This document shows, piece by piece, positions 24,969 to 32,972 of a stretch of DNA of 64,000 nucleotides. A program made the position numbers and the translations under genes. Every line of letters begins with the position of its first letter. Position 1 is the first letter of the stretch. The notes under the pieces were generated by a model. The model saw only the letters and a list, made by a program, of their open reading frames with translations, was not told the DNA's origin and did not search any database. The stretch comes from an uncultured Alphaproteobacteria bacterium (lineage in GTDB: Bacteria; Pseudomonadota; Alphaproteobacteria; RF32; CAG-239). Where the stretch lies: contig CAKQRZ010000009.1 in assembly GCA_934271715.1 (NCBI GenBank), forward strand, positions 25,419 to 89,418, read 5' to 3'.

Positions 24969-25331
24969 TTATGAAAGCTTATAGAAAAAGAAAGCCGCAC
25001 CGAACAAAGCAGCAATGGCCATAGCTATCGCCAGCAAGTTTAAAACGCATTTGCCGGCAGGGTGTAAATTTCTTTTCCAGTTGCGGACAGCTTTGTATTC
25101 ATCTTCAAAAGATAAAAATCCGCATAAAACCAGAATTAAAAGCAAAAAGAGATAAAACTCATCTTTGCTGAGTACAAAAAGAAAAGCCGCTGCAGCTAAA
25201 ATTGCAATAACTAACAGTATTTTCAAAATATTAGCTAATGCTCTGTTCAGCGAAATAAAGAAACTTTTACCCATAATATCTGAAAAATTATAAACAGCAT
25301 AATTAAATTTATAACCAGTCTTATAACTCAT
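24969..25331 (-). CDS. Small membrane protein, unknown
   Basis: 120 residues with three hydrophobic segments (about 35-53, 58-70 and 92-116) and a basic middle loop, KAVRNWKRNLHP. No family recognised. A second in-frame ATG at codon 20 (MGKSFFISL) could be the real start; the segment before it is not hydrophobic. It is convergent with the OmpH-like gene and shares its terminator region. Confidence 0.55.
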   Translation of the reverse strand: MSYKTGYKFNYAVYNFSDIMGKSFFISLNRALANILKILLVIAILAAAAFLFVLSKDEFYLFLLLILVLCGFLSFEDEYKAVRNWKRNLHPAGKCVLNLLAIAMAIAALFGAAFFFYKLS

Positions 25332-25374
25332 TCTGTCAATTTGTCAATATAAATCGCAAAATTTATACAGATAT

Positions 25375-26523
25375 TTAGTATTTTATGTTTTCCAAAACTT
25401 CTATTTGAGATGCAGGGTTATCAGAAACCTTAATACTAGAGTAGGGTAATAATAACTTAATATCTTTAACAGAAGGTTTAACATATTGTTTAGAGTTTGA
25501 TATTTTATCTTGTGATGTATAAAAAAATCTACATGCCGGATTAAATAATAAAGAAAATGCGCTATCATGATTATTTTTTGAACCATGATGAGGTATTTGT
25601 ACATAATTTACGTTATACAGCAAAGCGTCAAATTTTTTAATAAATTCACATAACCGATTTTTGTCTTTTAAATTGGCATCTCCTGTATGCAGCCAGTTAT
25701 TGTGATTCTTTTTTTCTATAAGATGATGTGTATACTGACTGCCGCAATATAAACAAAGCATAATATTATTAGTAATTTTTTGTGTGTGAAATGTTTCTTT
25801 GAATGCTTCTTTTGCTTTTGTTATGAATTCATCATTTTTCCAAGACTCATACTTGATGCCTTCCTTTATAGATATGTTTTTTCCATTCAGTTTTTTGTCT
25901 TTTAATCTTTTTTTAAATTCTTCAACTAGTATTTTAGCTTCTTCGGATAATTTTGTTGTATATGCAAAAAGGATAGTTTCTGTATTTTTAATATCTTCCG
26001 GTAAGTAAGTTTCTGTATATTTGATATGTTTAGGAAAATAGAAATCTCTATTATATTTTATATTGATATTGTCGTAATTTTCTAGTCCCTTAATTTTTTG
26101 TGTAAGAACAAAGCTTACATAATCTTTATCAGTTTTTTTATCGTTCTCTTTATTGGAATAATATTCACAAAGCAGAATTATTTTTAGAATGTCTGTAAGA
26201 GGCGGCATGTAAATAGTTATGTTATGAGGATAAGCGTTTTTAGTTAAAGAGTAACATAGACTTTTTAGTTGATTGCAATGATCATCATGCAAATGCGAAA
26301 TAAAAATATCCAGTTTTTGGCAACCACGAAGTTCTTCTAGTATATGTTGGAAAATTCCATTCCAATCAACATTATCTCCATATCCGCCGCAGTCATAGAT
26401 ATAAGCATAATCTCCGATTATCCCTAAATGTAATCCACCTTGACCGACAGGATATTGTATATGCTGAATTTTATACATATCACACCAACAACTATATTTA
26501 ATTAAAACTTCTACAATATCCAC
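25375..26523 (-). CDS. MBL-fold hydrolase, ComEC-C-terminal-like
   Basis: A 382-residue metallo-beta-lactamase-fold protein with the zinc motif SHLHDDHCNQL (HxHxDH), a later LHTGDANL and PHHGSKNNHDSAF, as in the catalytic part of ComEC-like nucleases. No membrane segments are seen, so it is a stand-alone soluble enzyme. The gene is clearly more AT-rich than its neighbours, which suggests transfer. The start is uncertain: GTG at 26523 or ATG at 26478 (MYKIQHIQYP); neither has a strong ribosome-binding site. Its substrate is unknown. Similar enzymes occur in mobile defence islands. Confidence 0.75.
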   Translation of the reverse strand: MDIVEVLIKYSCWCDMYKIQHIQYPVGQGGLHLGIIGDYAYIYDCGGYGDNVDWNGIFQHILEELRGCQKLDIFISHLHDDHCNQLKSLCYSLTKNAYPHNITIYMPPLTDILKIILLCEYYSNKENDKKTDKDYVSFVLTQKIKGLENYDNINIKYNRDFYFPKHIKYTETYLPEDIKNTETILFAYTTKLSEEAKILVEEFKKRLKDKKLNGKNISIKEGIKYESWKNDEFITKAKEAFKETFHTQKITNNIMLCLYCGSQYTHHLIEKKNHNNWLHTGDANLKDKNRLCEFIKKFDALLYNVNYVQIPHHGSKNNHDSAFSLLFNPACRFFYTSQDKISNSKQYVKPSVKDIKLLLPYSSIKVSDNPASQIEVLENIKY

Positions 26524-26688
26524 TATTACTACAAAATAACATTTAAATCAATTTATTTTTATAGCTTTATACAGCCTAACTAATTATCAATAAGCTGCCA
26601 CACGACGTCAAAAAAACTGTAAAATATGCGGAACCAGCCTCCTCCATAAGTTAATTACTAAGACAATGTGCTGTAATAAGAAAAACAT
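26524..26688. other. Non-coding stretch upstream of pilin copy 3
   Basis: AT-rich, no gene visible. It separates the divergent MBL-fold gene from the conserved promoter block. The motif CTCCATAAGTTAATTACTA resembles pieces of the promoter and leader region of the TC-tract pilins (ACTCCATAAGTCAA; TTAGTTAATTACTA), possibly a remnant of one. Confidence 0.4.
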
Positions 26689-26749
26689 CTTTACTTTCCG
26701 ATTATCTTTAGCTAAAATAGATGTTGGATAGGCGATAGTCTGTCTGGGG
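26689..26749 (+). promoter_or_regulatory. Conserved promoter block of pilin leader R3
   Basis: 55/61 identical to the complement of 15184-15244, including the TTTAGCTAAA palindrome, TGTTGGATAGGC and GATAGTCTGTCT. The conservation stops where the structured RNA begins (GGGG at 26746), so this is likely the transcription start control region. Confidence 0.6.
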
Positions 26750-26915
26750 TGTCGTAGCCTCTTATTCATGCGTCTATATGACGTTAAATATCTTCTAGCT
26801 TTATAGCTGGAAGGTAGCAAAATATGCCATATTCGCAATGGTTAATATGCTGCACTATAATCATGAATAATAGTTACGAACTTCCAGCTGTCTCGCCGAC
26901 AGCTTTTTTGTTACA
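26746..26915 (+). ncRNA. Structured pilin leader RNA with terminator (R3)
   Basis: Same architecture as R2 and R4 with different sequence: TCGTA (from 26752) with TACGA (near 26875); TTATTCATG with CATGAATAA (9 bp); hairpin CGTC/GACG; hairpin TTCTAGC/GCTGGAA; AGCTGGAAG can pair 9 bp with CTTCCAGCT (26881-26889). That pairing overlaps the terminator stem AGCTGTC/GACAGCT followed by T6. The 3' portion ends about 25 nt before the pilin ATG. The helices are kept while the sequences change, which supports a real fold. Confidence 0.6.
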
Positions 26916-26940
26916 CGAAAAATAATGAAAGGAAGTTACG

Positions 26941-27591
26941 ATGAAACAAAATCAATTAGGCAGAAGTATGATAGAAATGCTCGGCGTACTGGCAATAATT
27001 GCAGTTTTAAGCGTCGGCGGGATTGCCGGATATTCTAAAGCCATGCTGATGTGGCATTCAAATAAGCAGAAAGACTTACTGGCAACGCTTATCAATAATG
27101 CTATCACGCTTAAACCCAATTTATCTACTTTGAGGGAAAATCGTTCGCAGACTATTACTGATGTTTTTATTGCGATGGGCGGTGTACCGGAGGGTTTTAC
27201 CTATCAAAACAATGTGATATATGATGCCGATAATAATTCAATCAGCATAACTTACGGGATTGAGTATGATAGGCAAAGAGATGATTCTTTGGTAAAAGTA
27301 TTTAAATATGCTATCAGAATCAGCGCTATTGAGGGAACAGGCAAGCTTTCCATATCTATGAAAGAGTATTGCAAAAATTTGATTATGGCTGCTCAGTCAG
27401 CGCCGAATGAAGTTCTGTCTGTAGATTTTTCCAGCATAGATTCTGATTCTTGGTCAGGCACCAGCGGAGCTTTGATTTTTAACCGCAGCACCCGAGGGCA
27501 GACCTCTCCGGCGCAGATAAATGAACGCTGCAATATAGCCATTAAAGAAAACGGGCGAGGTTACTTTAGAATTTTGCTGAATCCAAATTAA
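26941..27591 (+). CDS. Type IV pilin-like protein, RNA-leader class (copy 3)
   Basis: 216 residues. Short prepilin leader MKQNQLG, then RSMIE (Glu at +5) and LGVLAIIAVLSVGGIAGYS. The body after residue 40 is unlike the other copies and lacks the C-terminal Cys pattern; it has only two Cys, at CKN and CNI. AAGGAAG precedes the ATG. Typical short leader and cleavage site make it a normal pilin or minor pilin. Control is probably through the structured RNA and terminator just upstream. Confidence 0.88.
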   Translation: MKQNQLGRSMIEMLGVLAIIAVLSVGGIAGYSKAMLMWHSNKQKDLLATLINNAITLKPNLSTLRENRSQTITDVFIAMGGVPEGFTYQNNVIYDADNNSISITYGIEYDRQRDDSLVKVFKYAIRISAIEGTGKLSISMKEYCKNLIMAAQSAPNEVLSVDFSSIDSDSWSGTSGALIFNRSTRGQTSPAQINERCNIAIKENGRGYFRILLNPN

Positions 27592-27600
27592 GTAAGGATT

Positions 27601-27867
27601 TTAAAATAAATCATCATGCGAACCGGTGGCTACTAAAATAAGTTTAGTTTCGGTTGTACGATAAATTAAAAGCCAGTCATTTGCTATGTGGCATTCGCGG
27701 TAGTTTTGCTAATTACCGCTTAAAGCATGGTCTTTGTGTTTGGACGGCAGATTTTCACATTCAGCCAATTTTTCTACAACTTCGTAAAAAAGGTCTAAGT
27801 TATAATGCTTCTTTTTATAATTTTTCAACTGCCTTAAAAAGCAAGTATCATGTACGATATTCAGCAT
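27601..27867 (-). pseudogene. YafQ-type toxin gene with in-frame amber stop
   Basis: On the minus strand ATG at 27867 opens MLNIVHDTCFLRQLKNYKKK and continues to a TAG at 27709-27711; after it the same frame goes on with QNYRECHIANDWLLIYRTT and ends at TAA 27601. The part after the stop holds the YafQ/RelE core (RECHI, DWLLIYR). One base change (TGG to TAG at a position where related toxins have a residue before NYR) would explain it. The ATG overlaps the antitoxin stop (TAATG). The toxin should be inactive unless the stop is read through. Confidence 0.8.
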
Positions 27868-28151
27868 TAGTCTTCCTCATCAACTAATGCTTTCAGGCTG
27901 TTAATATTGGAGTGTTTACAAAAATTCTGTGTGTCTTTACCGGCAATATAATCGTCAGCGCGTTTCATGGCTGTTTGCAGTTCGGTGTTTGGCTCGTCAT
28001 AGAGTTTCAGCATAAACGGAATACTGCGTGTGTTTCTGATTTGAGCAAAAAACAAACGAACGGCGTCAGAGGTTGTTAAGCCCAAACGACTAAGCACATC
28101 TTCTACGTCGGCTTTTAAATTTTCATCTATCCGTATATTTAAATTAACCAT
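27867..28151 (-). CDS. RelB/DinJ-family antitoxin
   Basis: A 94-residue antitoxin: MVNLNIRIDENLKADVEDVL, then LGLTTSDAVRLFFAQI, the ribbon-helix-helix DinJ/RelB signature. It binds the YafQ-type partner and represses its own promoter in studied systems. I chose the ATG at 28151 because GGAGA lies 6 nt upstream. The partner toxin gene downstream is interrupted by an amber codon, so this may be an orphan antitoxin. Confidence 0.87.
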   Translation of the reverse strand: MVNLNIRIDENLKADVEDVLSRLGLTTSDAVRLFFAQIRNTRSIPFMLKLYDEPNTELQTAMKRADDYIAGKDTQNFCKHSNINSLKALVDEED

Positions 28152-28247
28152 TTTTACTCTCCATTTGTAATATATTGTAAAGTGTCTAAAGTACAATGTC
28201 AATACAAATATAGTATAATGACGGAAATATTAAATATAGCCAAAGGG

Positions 28248-28279
28248 TAAAAAAGCCTGATGTTTTGAGGCATCAGGCT
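28248..28279 (-). terminator. Terminator of ettA
   Basis: On the minus strand AGCCTGATG and CATCAGGCT form a 9-bp stem with an 8-nt loop and are followed by T6. Confidence 0.85.
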
Positions 28280-28289
28280 CTTATAAAAA

Positions 28290-29969
28290 TCAGCGTTCAA
28301 GTTTTTTATAGCGGATGCGGTGCGGGGTGCAGGCGTCTTCGCCGAGGCGGGCTTTTTTATCTTTTTCATAATCTTCAAAATTGCCCTCAAACCATTCCAC
28401 ATGCCCGTTGTCTTCATAGGCCAAAATATGGGTGGCTAGTCTGTCTAAAAACCAGCGGTCATGTGAGGTTACCAGCACACATCCCGGATAGTTGTTGATA
28501 CCTTCTTCCAGCGAGCGCAGGGTGTCAACATCCAAATCGTTGGTAGGTTCGTCCAGCAGAATCACGTTTGCGCCTTTACGCAGCATTTTTGCCAGATGCA
28601 CGCGGTTGCGTTCGCCGCCGGAAAGCTGTCCGACTTTCTTTTGCTGGTCAGAGCCTTTAAAGTTAAATTGTCCGACATAGGCGCGGGAAGATACTTCATT
28701 TTTGCCCAGCTGAATCATATCCAAGCCGTCGGAAACTTCCTCCCAGACGTTTTTATCCGGATTCAGCTCGTCGCGGGATTGGTCTACATAGCCAAGGTCA
28801 ACCGAATCGCCGATGCGAATCTCGCCGGAATCCGGCTTTTCCTGTCCGGTAATCATTTTAAATAAGGTAGTTTTGCCGGCGCCGTTAGGTCCAATAATGC
28901 CGACAATCGCACCCTTTGGAATTTTGAAAGACAAATCATCAATTAAAACTTTGTCGCCGAAAGCTTTGCTGATGTGGCTGGCTTCTATAACTAAATCGCC
29001 TAAACGCTCCGTCATCGGAATATTGATATGAGCCGTGCTGATTTTCTCGCGTCCGGCCTGCGACAGCAGCTCATCATAAGCATTGATACGGGCTTTAGAT
29101 TTTGCCTGACGGGCTTTAGGATTTTTGTGAATCCATTCCAGCTCCAGCGCCAAAGTACGCTGGCGGGCATTTTCTTCACGAGCCTCCTGAGCCAGACGCT
29201 TTTCTTTTTGCTCCAGCCAAGAAGTGTAGTTGCCCTCATACGGAATGCCTTGGCCACGGTCTAGTTCCAGAATCCAGCCGGTTACATTATCCAAGAAATA
29301 GCGGTCGTGCGTCACCATAACCACGGTTCCGTTATAGTCTTTAAGGTGGTGTTCAAGCCAGGCTACGGATTCGGCGTCTAAATGGTTGGTCGGTTCATCC
29401 AAAAGCAGCAAGTCCGGCTTTTGCAGAAGCAAGCGGCACAAAGCCACGCGGCGCTTTTCTCCGCCGGAAAGCTTGGTTACATCGGCATCGGCCGGCGGAC
29501 AGCGCAGGGCGTCCATGGCAATCTGCACGGTGCGCTCAATATCCCAGCCGTTGCAGGCATCTATTTTTTCCTGCAGCTCGGCTTGCTCTTCTATGAGTGC
29601 ATTCATTTCATCATCGGTCATCGGCTCGGCAAATTTAGCCGAAACTTCTTCAAAACGCTGTAAAAGCTGCTGAGTTTCGCCCAAGCCGTCCATAACATTC
29701 TGCATTACATTTTTGCCGGGATCCAGCTGCGGTTCTTGCTCCAAGTAGCCGATTTTTACGCCGTCGGCAGCCCAAGCTTCGCCGCTGAACTCTTTATCTA
29801 TGCCGGCCATGATTTTAAGCAAAGTAGATTTACCGGCGCCGTTAACGCCCAATACACCGATTTTAGCTCCGGGGAAAAATGAGAGCGTGATATTTTTAAA
29901 GAGTTCTCTCCCTCCAGGTAAAACTTTAGTAAGGTTTTGCATAACAAAAATGTATTGGTACGAAGCCAT
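28290..29969 (-). CDS. ettA: Energy-dependent translational throttle protein EttA (ABC-F)
   Basis: 559 residues, the normal EttA length, starting MASYQYIFVMQNLTKV as in EttA. Two ABC domains: GVNGAGKST, KLSGGEKRRVALCRLL, LLLDEPTNHLD; and GPNGAGKTT, QLSGGERNRVHLAKML, ILLDEPTNDLD. The arm and P-site tRNA interaction motif lie between them (WIHKNPKARQAKSKARI). EttA binds the ribosomal E site and gates early elongation according to the ADP/ATP ratio. The neighbouring hypothetical gene lies 13 bp upstream on the same strand. Confidence 0.96.
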   Translation of the reverse strand: MASYQYIFVMQNLTKVLPGGRELFKNITLSFFPGAKIGVLGVNGAGKSTLLKIMAGIDKEFSGEAWAADGVKIGYLEQEPQLDPGKNVMQNVMDGLGETQQLLQRFEEVSAKFAEPMTDDEMNALIEEQAELQEKIDACNGWDIERTVQIAMDALRCPPADADVTKLSGGEKRRVALCRLLLQKPDLLLLDEPTNHLDAESVAWLEHHLKDYNGTVVMVTHDRYFLDNVTGWILELDRGQGIPYEGNYTSWLEQKEKRLAQEAREENARQRTLALELEWIHKNPKARQAKSKARINAYDELLSQAGREKISTAHINIPMTERLGDLVIEASHISKAFGDKVLIDDLSFKIPKGAIVGIIGPNGAGKTTLFKMITGQEKPDSGEIRIGDSVDLGYVDQSRDELNPDKNVWEEVSDGLDMIQLGKNEVSSRAYVGQFNFKGSDQQKKVGQLSGGERNRVHLAKMLRKGANVILLDEPTNDLDVDTLRSLEEGINNYPGCVLVTSHDRWFLDRLATHILAYEDNGHVEWFEGNFEDYEKDKKARLGEDACTPHRIRYKKLER

Positions 29970-29982
29970 TATATTCTCCTGT

Positions 29983-30537
29983 TTAGTTAAATTGGTTAGC
30001 GTAGCGGCTGTAGTTAGAATCTTTTAATTCCAGCTTTGGCGCATTTTGCCTGTTTTTTTCAGCATTTGCAAGTGCTTTTTTATAGGTTGCCAAAGCTTTA
30101 TCATAAACCTGCGGGTCATTTTTGTATAAGCTGGAAGCGTCATAAAGCTTGCGCGGGGTTAGCATGGTGCCGTCATAAAGCTTGATTTTGCCGTCGGCAT
30201 ACAGCGTGGTCTGAAAGATTTTTTGGCGGTTAAAGTTATATACTATCTGATCGCAGTCGGCATAATCTGTTTCATAAACATTGGACATGGAGCTGATTTT
30301 AGCTTCATTATAAGTCTGCATAGCTTGCTGCTGAAGCGCATCGCTGGGCGATTTTGTTACCAGCAAAGCCCGCGCCAAAAGCTCGTATTTTTGATATTTG
30401 CGGGCGCGGCAAGCCAGACCTTGGCCGGCAATATAGCCCAGCTGCTGCATCTCTTCTAAATATGTAAGATCTTTGGCGGCAGAATTTTGAACAACCAAGC
30501 CATAAAATAAAATACTCAGCAAAATCAACTTTTTCAT
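29983..30537 (-). CDS. Secreted protein, unknown
   Basis: 184 residues with a signal peptide, MKKLILLSILFYGLVVQNSA followed by AKDLTYLEE. The mature part is mostly helical and polar with three Cys (CRARKYQKY, CDQIVYNF). I do not recognise the family. It precedes ettA on the same strand by 13 bp and may share its transcript, although a functional link is not obvious. Confidence 0.7.
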   Translation of the reverse strand: MKKLILLSILFYGLVVQNSAAKDLTYLEEMQQLGYIAGQGLACRARKYQKYELLARALLVTKSPSDALQQQAMQTYNEAKISSMSNVYETDYADCDQIVYNFNRQKIFQTTLYADGKIKLYDGTMLTPRKLYDASSLYKNDPQVYDKALATYKKALANAEKNRQNAPKLELKDSNYSRYANQFN

Positions 30538-30633
30538 TGTTTTTTATCCTCTTTATAATAAGCATATATATAATGATATAGGCCTAAAAAATAAAATATA
30601 TCTTAATTTTGTGGAAATATATAAAAAGAATGC

Positions 30634-30662
30634 TTGACATTTGCAGATAAATAGCTTATTTT
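30634..30662 (+). promoter_or_regulatory. Promoter of rpmJ
   Basis: TTGACA at 30634, a 17-nt spacer and TATTTT at 30657. Confidence 0.75.
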
Positions 30663-30694
30663 GCGCTCAAAATGTTTTGTAAAGGATAAGAAAA

Positions 30695-30820
30695 ATGAAA
30701 TGTTTCAGTTCGTTAAAATCTAAAAAAGAACGCGATAAGGACTGCAAAGTTGTTCGCCGTAAAGGACGCGTTTATGTGATTAACAAAAAGAACCCGAAGC
30801 TGAAAGCTCGTCAGGGTTAA
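30695..30820 (+). CDS. rpmJ: 50S ribosomal protein L36
   Basis: A 41-residue protein, MKCFSSLKSKKERDKDCKVV then RRKGRVYVINKKNPKLKARQ and a final G. It has lost the CxxC zinc ligands in part (one Cys near residue 3 and one at 17, no His ligand), matching the C-minus (zinc-free) L36 form common in alphaproteobacteria. AAAGGATAAG precedes the ATG. It is a monocistronic unit with promoter and terminator. Confidence 0.95.
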   Translation: MKCFSSLKSKKERDKDCKVVRRKGRVYVINKKNPKLKARQG

Positions 30821-30835
30821 TATAAAAAGCACAAT

Positions 30836-30869
30836 TCAAAAAAGGTTCTCAAGCGAGAGCCTTTTTTAT
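30836..30869 (+). terminator. Terminator of rpmJ
   Basis: AAAAAAGGTTCTC-AAGC-GAGAGCCTTTTTT, a stable stem followed by a T run. Confidence 0.85.
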
Positions 30870-30929
30870 TGTACTAAAAATGATATGAATAATAACATAT
30901 CAGCAAATATATAATTTATCTGCTTAAAG

Positions 30930-31256
30930 GAAGCGAATAGGGAAAATCGGGAATTTTCAAGAGCTATGAACAAATTGTGAGCTGTTTTAATGAAACAGCC
31001 TGCAAAGGTCGGGGAGTTCGCAAATCATAATTCAGATTGATTTCTTACACCTTTAAAAGCATTAGAACCGATTAACACTTTTTGTACATACATGTAAGAC
31101 TCCCCGCTGTTGGAGATATATTCCTGCAAGAGGAACTAACAAGCTTTCTGAATTATTAACTTGCGACAGTTAAGCGGCATATTTCATACCGCAGAATAAA
31201 GCTTTTATGAAGCGGAATATATAATATATTATTGCATAATGCAATATATTTTTTTA
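30930..31256 (+). ncRNA. Candidate structured non-coding RNA, unknown
   Basis: A gene-free stretch of over 500 bp between rpmJ and leader R4. It holds AACAGC + GGGGAGT pairing with ACTCCCC + GCTGTT over about 150 nt, a hairpin TTCCT-GCAAG-AGGAA, GAAAAT/ATTTTC, and a final AT-rich hairpin followed by T7 near 31250 that could end a transcript. No open frame of note. I checked for tmRNA, RNase P, SRP and 6S hallmarks and saw none that convinced me. Boundaries and strand are uncertain. Confidence 0.3.
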
Positions 31257-31436
31257 AAACCTGACAAAAAGTCTAATATAAAATGTAAAAGATGTAGTTT
31301 AATATTATATTATTCTAAATAAAGTAGAATATGCGGAAAATAGTAAATAAGCAGCAAAAAATAATTATTTTATAAAATCATTTGACTCGCGCCAAAAAAT
31401 TATATAGCCTTATTTATAGATATGGAAAACCATATT

Positions 31437-31640
31437 CAGGGCGTCGAAAACCCTTTTACTAAATTGAATAGTCGCTTTTGAGCATAAGCGACTTAAAATC
31501 GTGTATGCCGACTTCTGTTCTAAGGGACGGATGTCGGTGAATAAGGCTATATGCTGAATAAGCCGAGCCGTTTTTTTATTCAATTTAGTGACGGTTTTCG
31601 AACATCCGCCCGCTTTTTACGGCGGGTTTTGTTTTTTATA
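31437..31640 (+). ncRNA. Structured pilin leader RNA with terminator (R4)
   Basis: GGGCG (31439) with CGCCC (31607-31611) and TCGAAAACC with GGTTTTCGA form the outer helix; ACTAAATTGAATA/TATTCAATTTAGT gives a perfect 13-bp second helix; hairpins AGTCGCTT/AAGCGACT, GCCGA/TCGGT and TCTGTTC/GGACGGA follow. CGGATGT can pair with ACATCCG. The terminator CCCGC/GCGGG plus TTTTGTTTTTT overlaps the CGCCC strand. Conserved single-stranded blocks shared with R2 are GCTGAATAAGCCGAGCCGTT and AACATCCGCCCGC. No block like the R2/R3 promoter lies upstream. Confidence 0.7.
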
Positions 31641-31667
31641 TAACAAAATTAAACGGAGTTGGAAAAT

Positions 31668-32294
31668 ATGTATAAAAATTTTGAAAAAGGCCGTTCCATG
31701 ATAGAAATGCTGGGCGTGCTGGCGATTATTGGAGTGCTGAGTGTCGGCGGAATTGCAGGTTACTCCAAGGCTATGGAGATGTGGAAGCTGAACAAGGCAA
31801 ATGAAGAATACAGCTACTTAATCCAAGGGCTGATAGAGCAAAAAGACAATATCATGGCGAATAATGTAACCGGAGGCTTGGCTGCGGTTGTTACCGCGCT
31901 TCATCTGGTGCCGGAAACATGGAAAGATGCTGTCGGAACCGTTAACAACGCCACCTTAAGCGACCCGCAGGGAAATTTAATAAACGTATTTGTCCGAGAA
32001 AAGAGGATTGTTGTTGATTTTTATTTAGGCGGATTAGTTGGTAATGAGCTAAGAACCTCTCTCAGCTTTTCTAAAAAATTCTGTATGTCTTTAATGCAAA
32101 ACACGGTGCAGCCATTGGCTCCGGCTTTATATTATTCACGTCTCGCTCATATTTGGGATGCTCAGCATATCTATTACGGCAGCAAATTCTGTGGAGCAGG
32201 GCGGACTTGCCTGAAAGATTTGACGCTGCCGGAAATAAAAGAAATATGCGACAGCTGCACCGGCATCAGATGCGCAATCGTTTTGGAATTTTAA
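31668..32294 (+). CDS. Type IV pilin-like protein, RNA-leader class (copy 4)
   Basis: 208 residues, the cleanest family member: leader MYKNFEKG, site G|RSMIE, hydrophobic helix to GYSKAMEMW, a variable middle, and the C-terminal RTCLKDLTLPEIKEICDSC then CAIVLEF. ACGGAG lies before the ATG at 31668; an in-frame TTG 9 nt earlier is less likely. No repeat is inserted, so this copy shows the ancestral layout of start and processing site. Control is probably by the upstream RNA. Confidence 0.9.
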   Translation: MYKNFEKGRSMIEMLGVLAIIGVLSVGGIAGYSKAMEMWKLNKANEEYSYLIQGLIEQKDNIMANNVTGGLAAVVTALHLVPETWKDAVGTVNNATLSDPQGNLINVFVREKRIVVDFYLGGLVGNELRTSLSFSKKFCMSLMQNTVQPLAPALYYSRLAHIWDAQHIYYGSKFCGAGRTCLKDLTLPEIKEICDSCTGIRCAIVLEF

Positions 32295-32308
32295 AAGCAG
32301 CTCTATGC

Positions 32309-32337
32309 AAAAAAAGCCCGCCAAACAGCGGGCTTTC
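32309..32337 (+). terminator. Terminator after pilin copy 4
   Basis: AAAGCCCGC and GCGGGCTTT form a 9-bp stem between the convergent pilin and rpsD genes; A- and T-rich flanks allow use from both sides. Confidence 0.8.
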
Positions 32338-32357
32338 TAAATCCGTTATACCGCAGA

Positions 32358-32972
32358 TTATCTTGAGTAGTACTCAATAACCAGATTCGGTTCCATCATA
32401 GCAGCGTATGGAACATCATCAAACTTAGGTACAAATGTATATTTTGCAGTAAGTTTTTTAGAATCTACTTCCAAATAACCCGGAAAATCGCGGGTCTGAG
32501 ATTCTATAGCAGCAGCTACCAAAGCCAAGCCCTTAGATTTTTCACGAACTTCAATAACATCGCCAGCTTTAACTTGATAAGAAGGGATGTTTACTTTTTT
32601 GCCGTTAACAGTAACATGGCCGTGGTTAACAAACTGACGGGCAGCAAATACGGTTGGAACAAATTTAGCTTTGTATACCAAGTTGTCCAAACGAGATTCC
32701 AACAAACCGATTAAGTTTTCGGCAGCATCGCCTGAACGGCGGATAGCTTCGGCATAGTATTTGCCAAACTGTTTTTCAGAAATATTACCGTAGTAAACTT
32801 TCAGTTTTTGCTTAGCATTTAATTGTTCGCCGTAGTCGGTAACTTTTTTCTTTCTCTGACCATGCTGACCAGGGCCGTAAGAACGTTTGTTGAACGGGCT
32901 GTTTGCATCGCCCCAGAGGTTTTCGCCATAGCGGCGGCTGTTTTTCTTTTTAGCAGCAACAATACTTTTCAT
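32358..32972 (-). CDS. rpsD: 30S ribosomal protein S4
   Basis: 204 residues with the S4 features RRYGENLWGDANSPFNKRSY, the GQHG segment, and the S4 RNA-binding domain from RLDNLVYKAKF to HVTVNGKKVNIPSYQVK. S4 nucleates 30S assembly. It stands alone here, outside the S13-S11-RpoA cluster, as is usual in alphaproteobacteria. About 200 bp upstream to the next gene holds no further gene; its promoter is presumably there. Confidence 0.97.
   Translation of the reverse strand: MKSIVAAKKKNSRRYGENLWGDANSPFNKRSYGPGQHGQRKKKVTDYGEQLNAKQKLKVYYGNISEKQFGKYYAEAIRRSGDAAENLIGLLESRLDNLVYKAKFVPTVFAARQFVNHGHVTVNGKKVNIPSYQVKAGDVIEVREKSKGLALVAAAIESQTRDFPGYLEVDSKKLTAKYTFVPKFDDVPYAAMMEPNLVIEYYSR

Noticed and set aside
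27709..27711. Reassignment of the UAG codon, suggested by in-frame TAG in the toxin and ISL3 genes
   Set aside because: pheT and proS, clearly intact genes, end with TAG at the expected place, so TAG is a normal stop; both affected genes are accessory and likely decayed.
30930..31256. tmRNA, RNase P RNA, SRP RNA or 6S RNA in the gap after rpmJ
   Set aside because: No T-arm/CCA end, tag frame, RNase P core or SRP GGAAGCAGC-type motif; the 6S-like long stem is not convincing enough to name.
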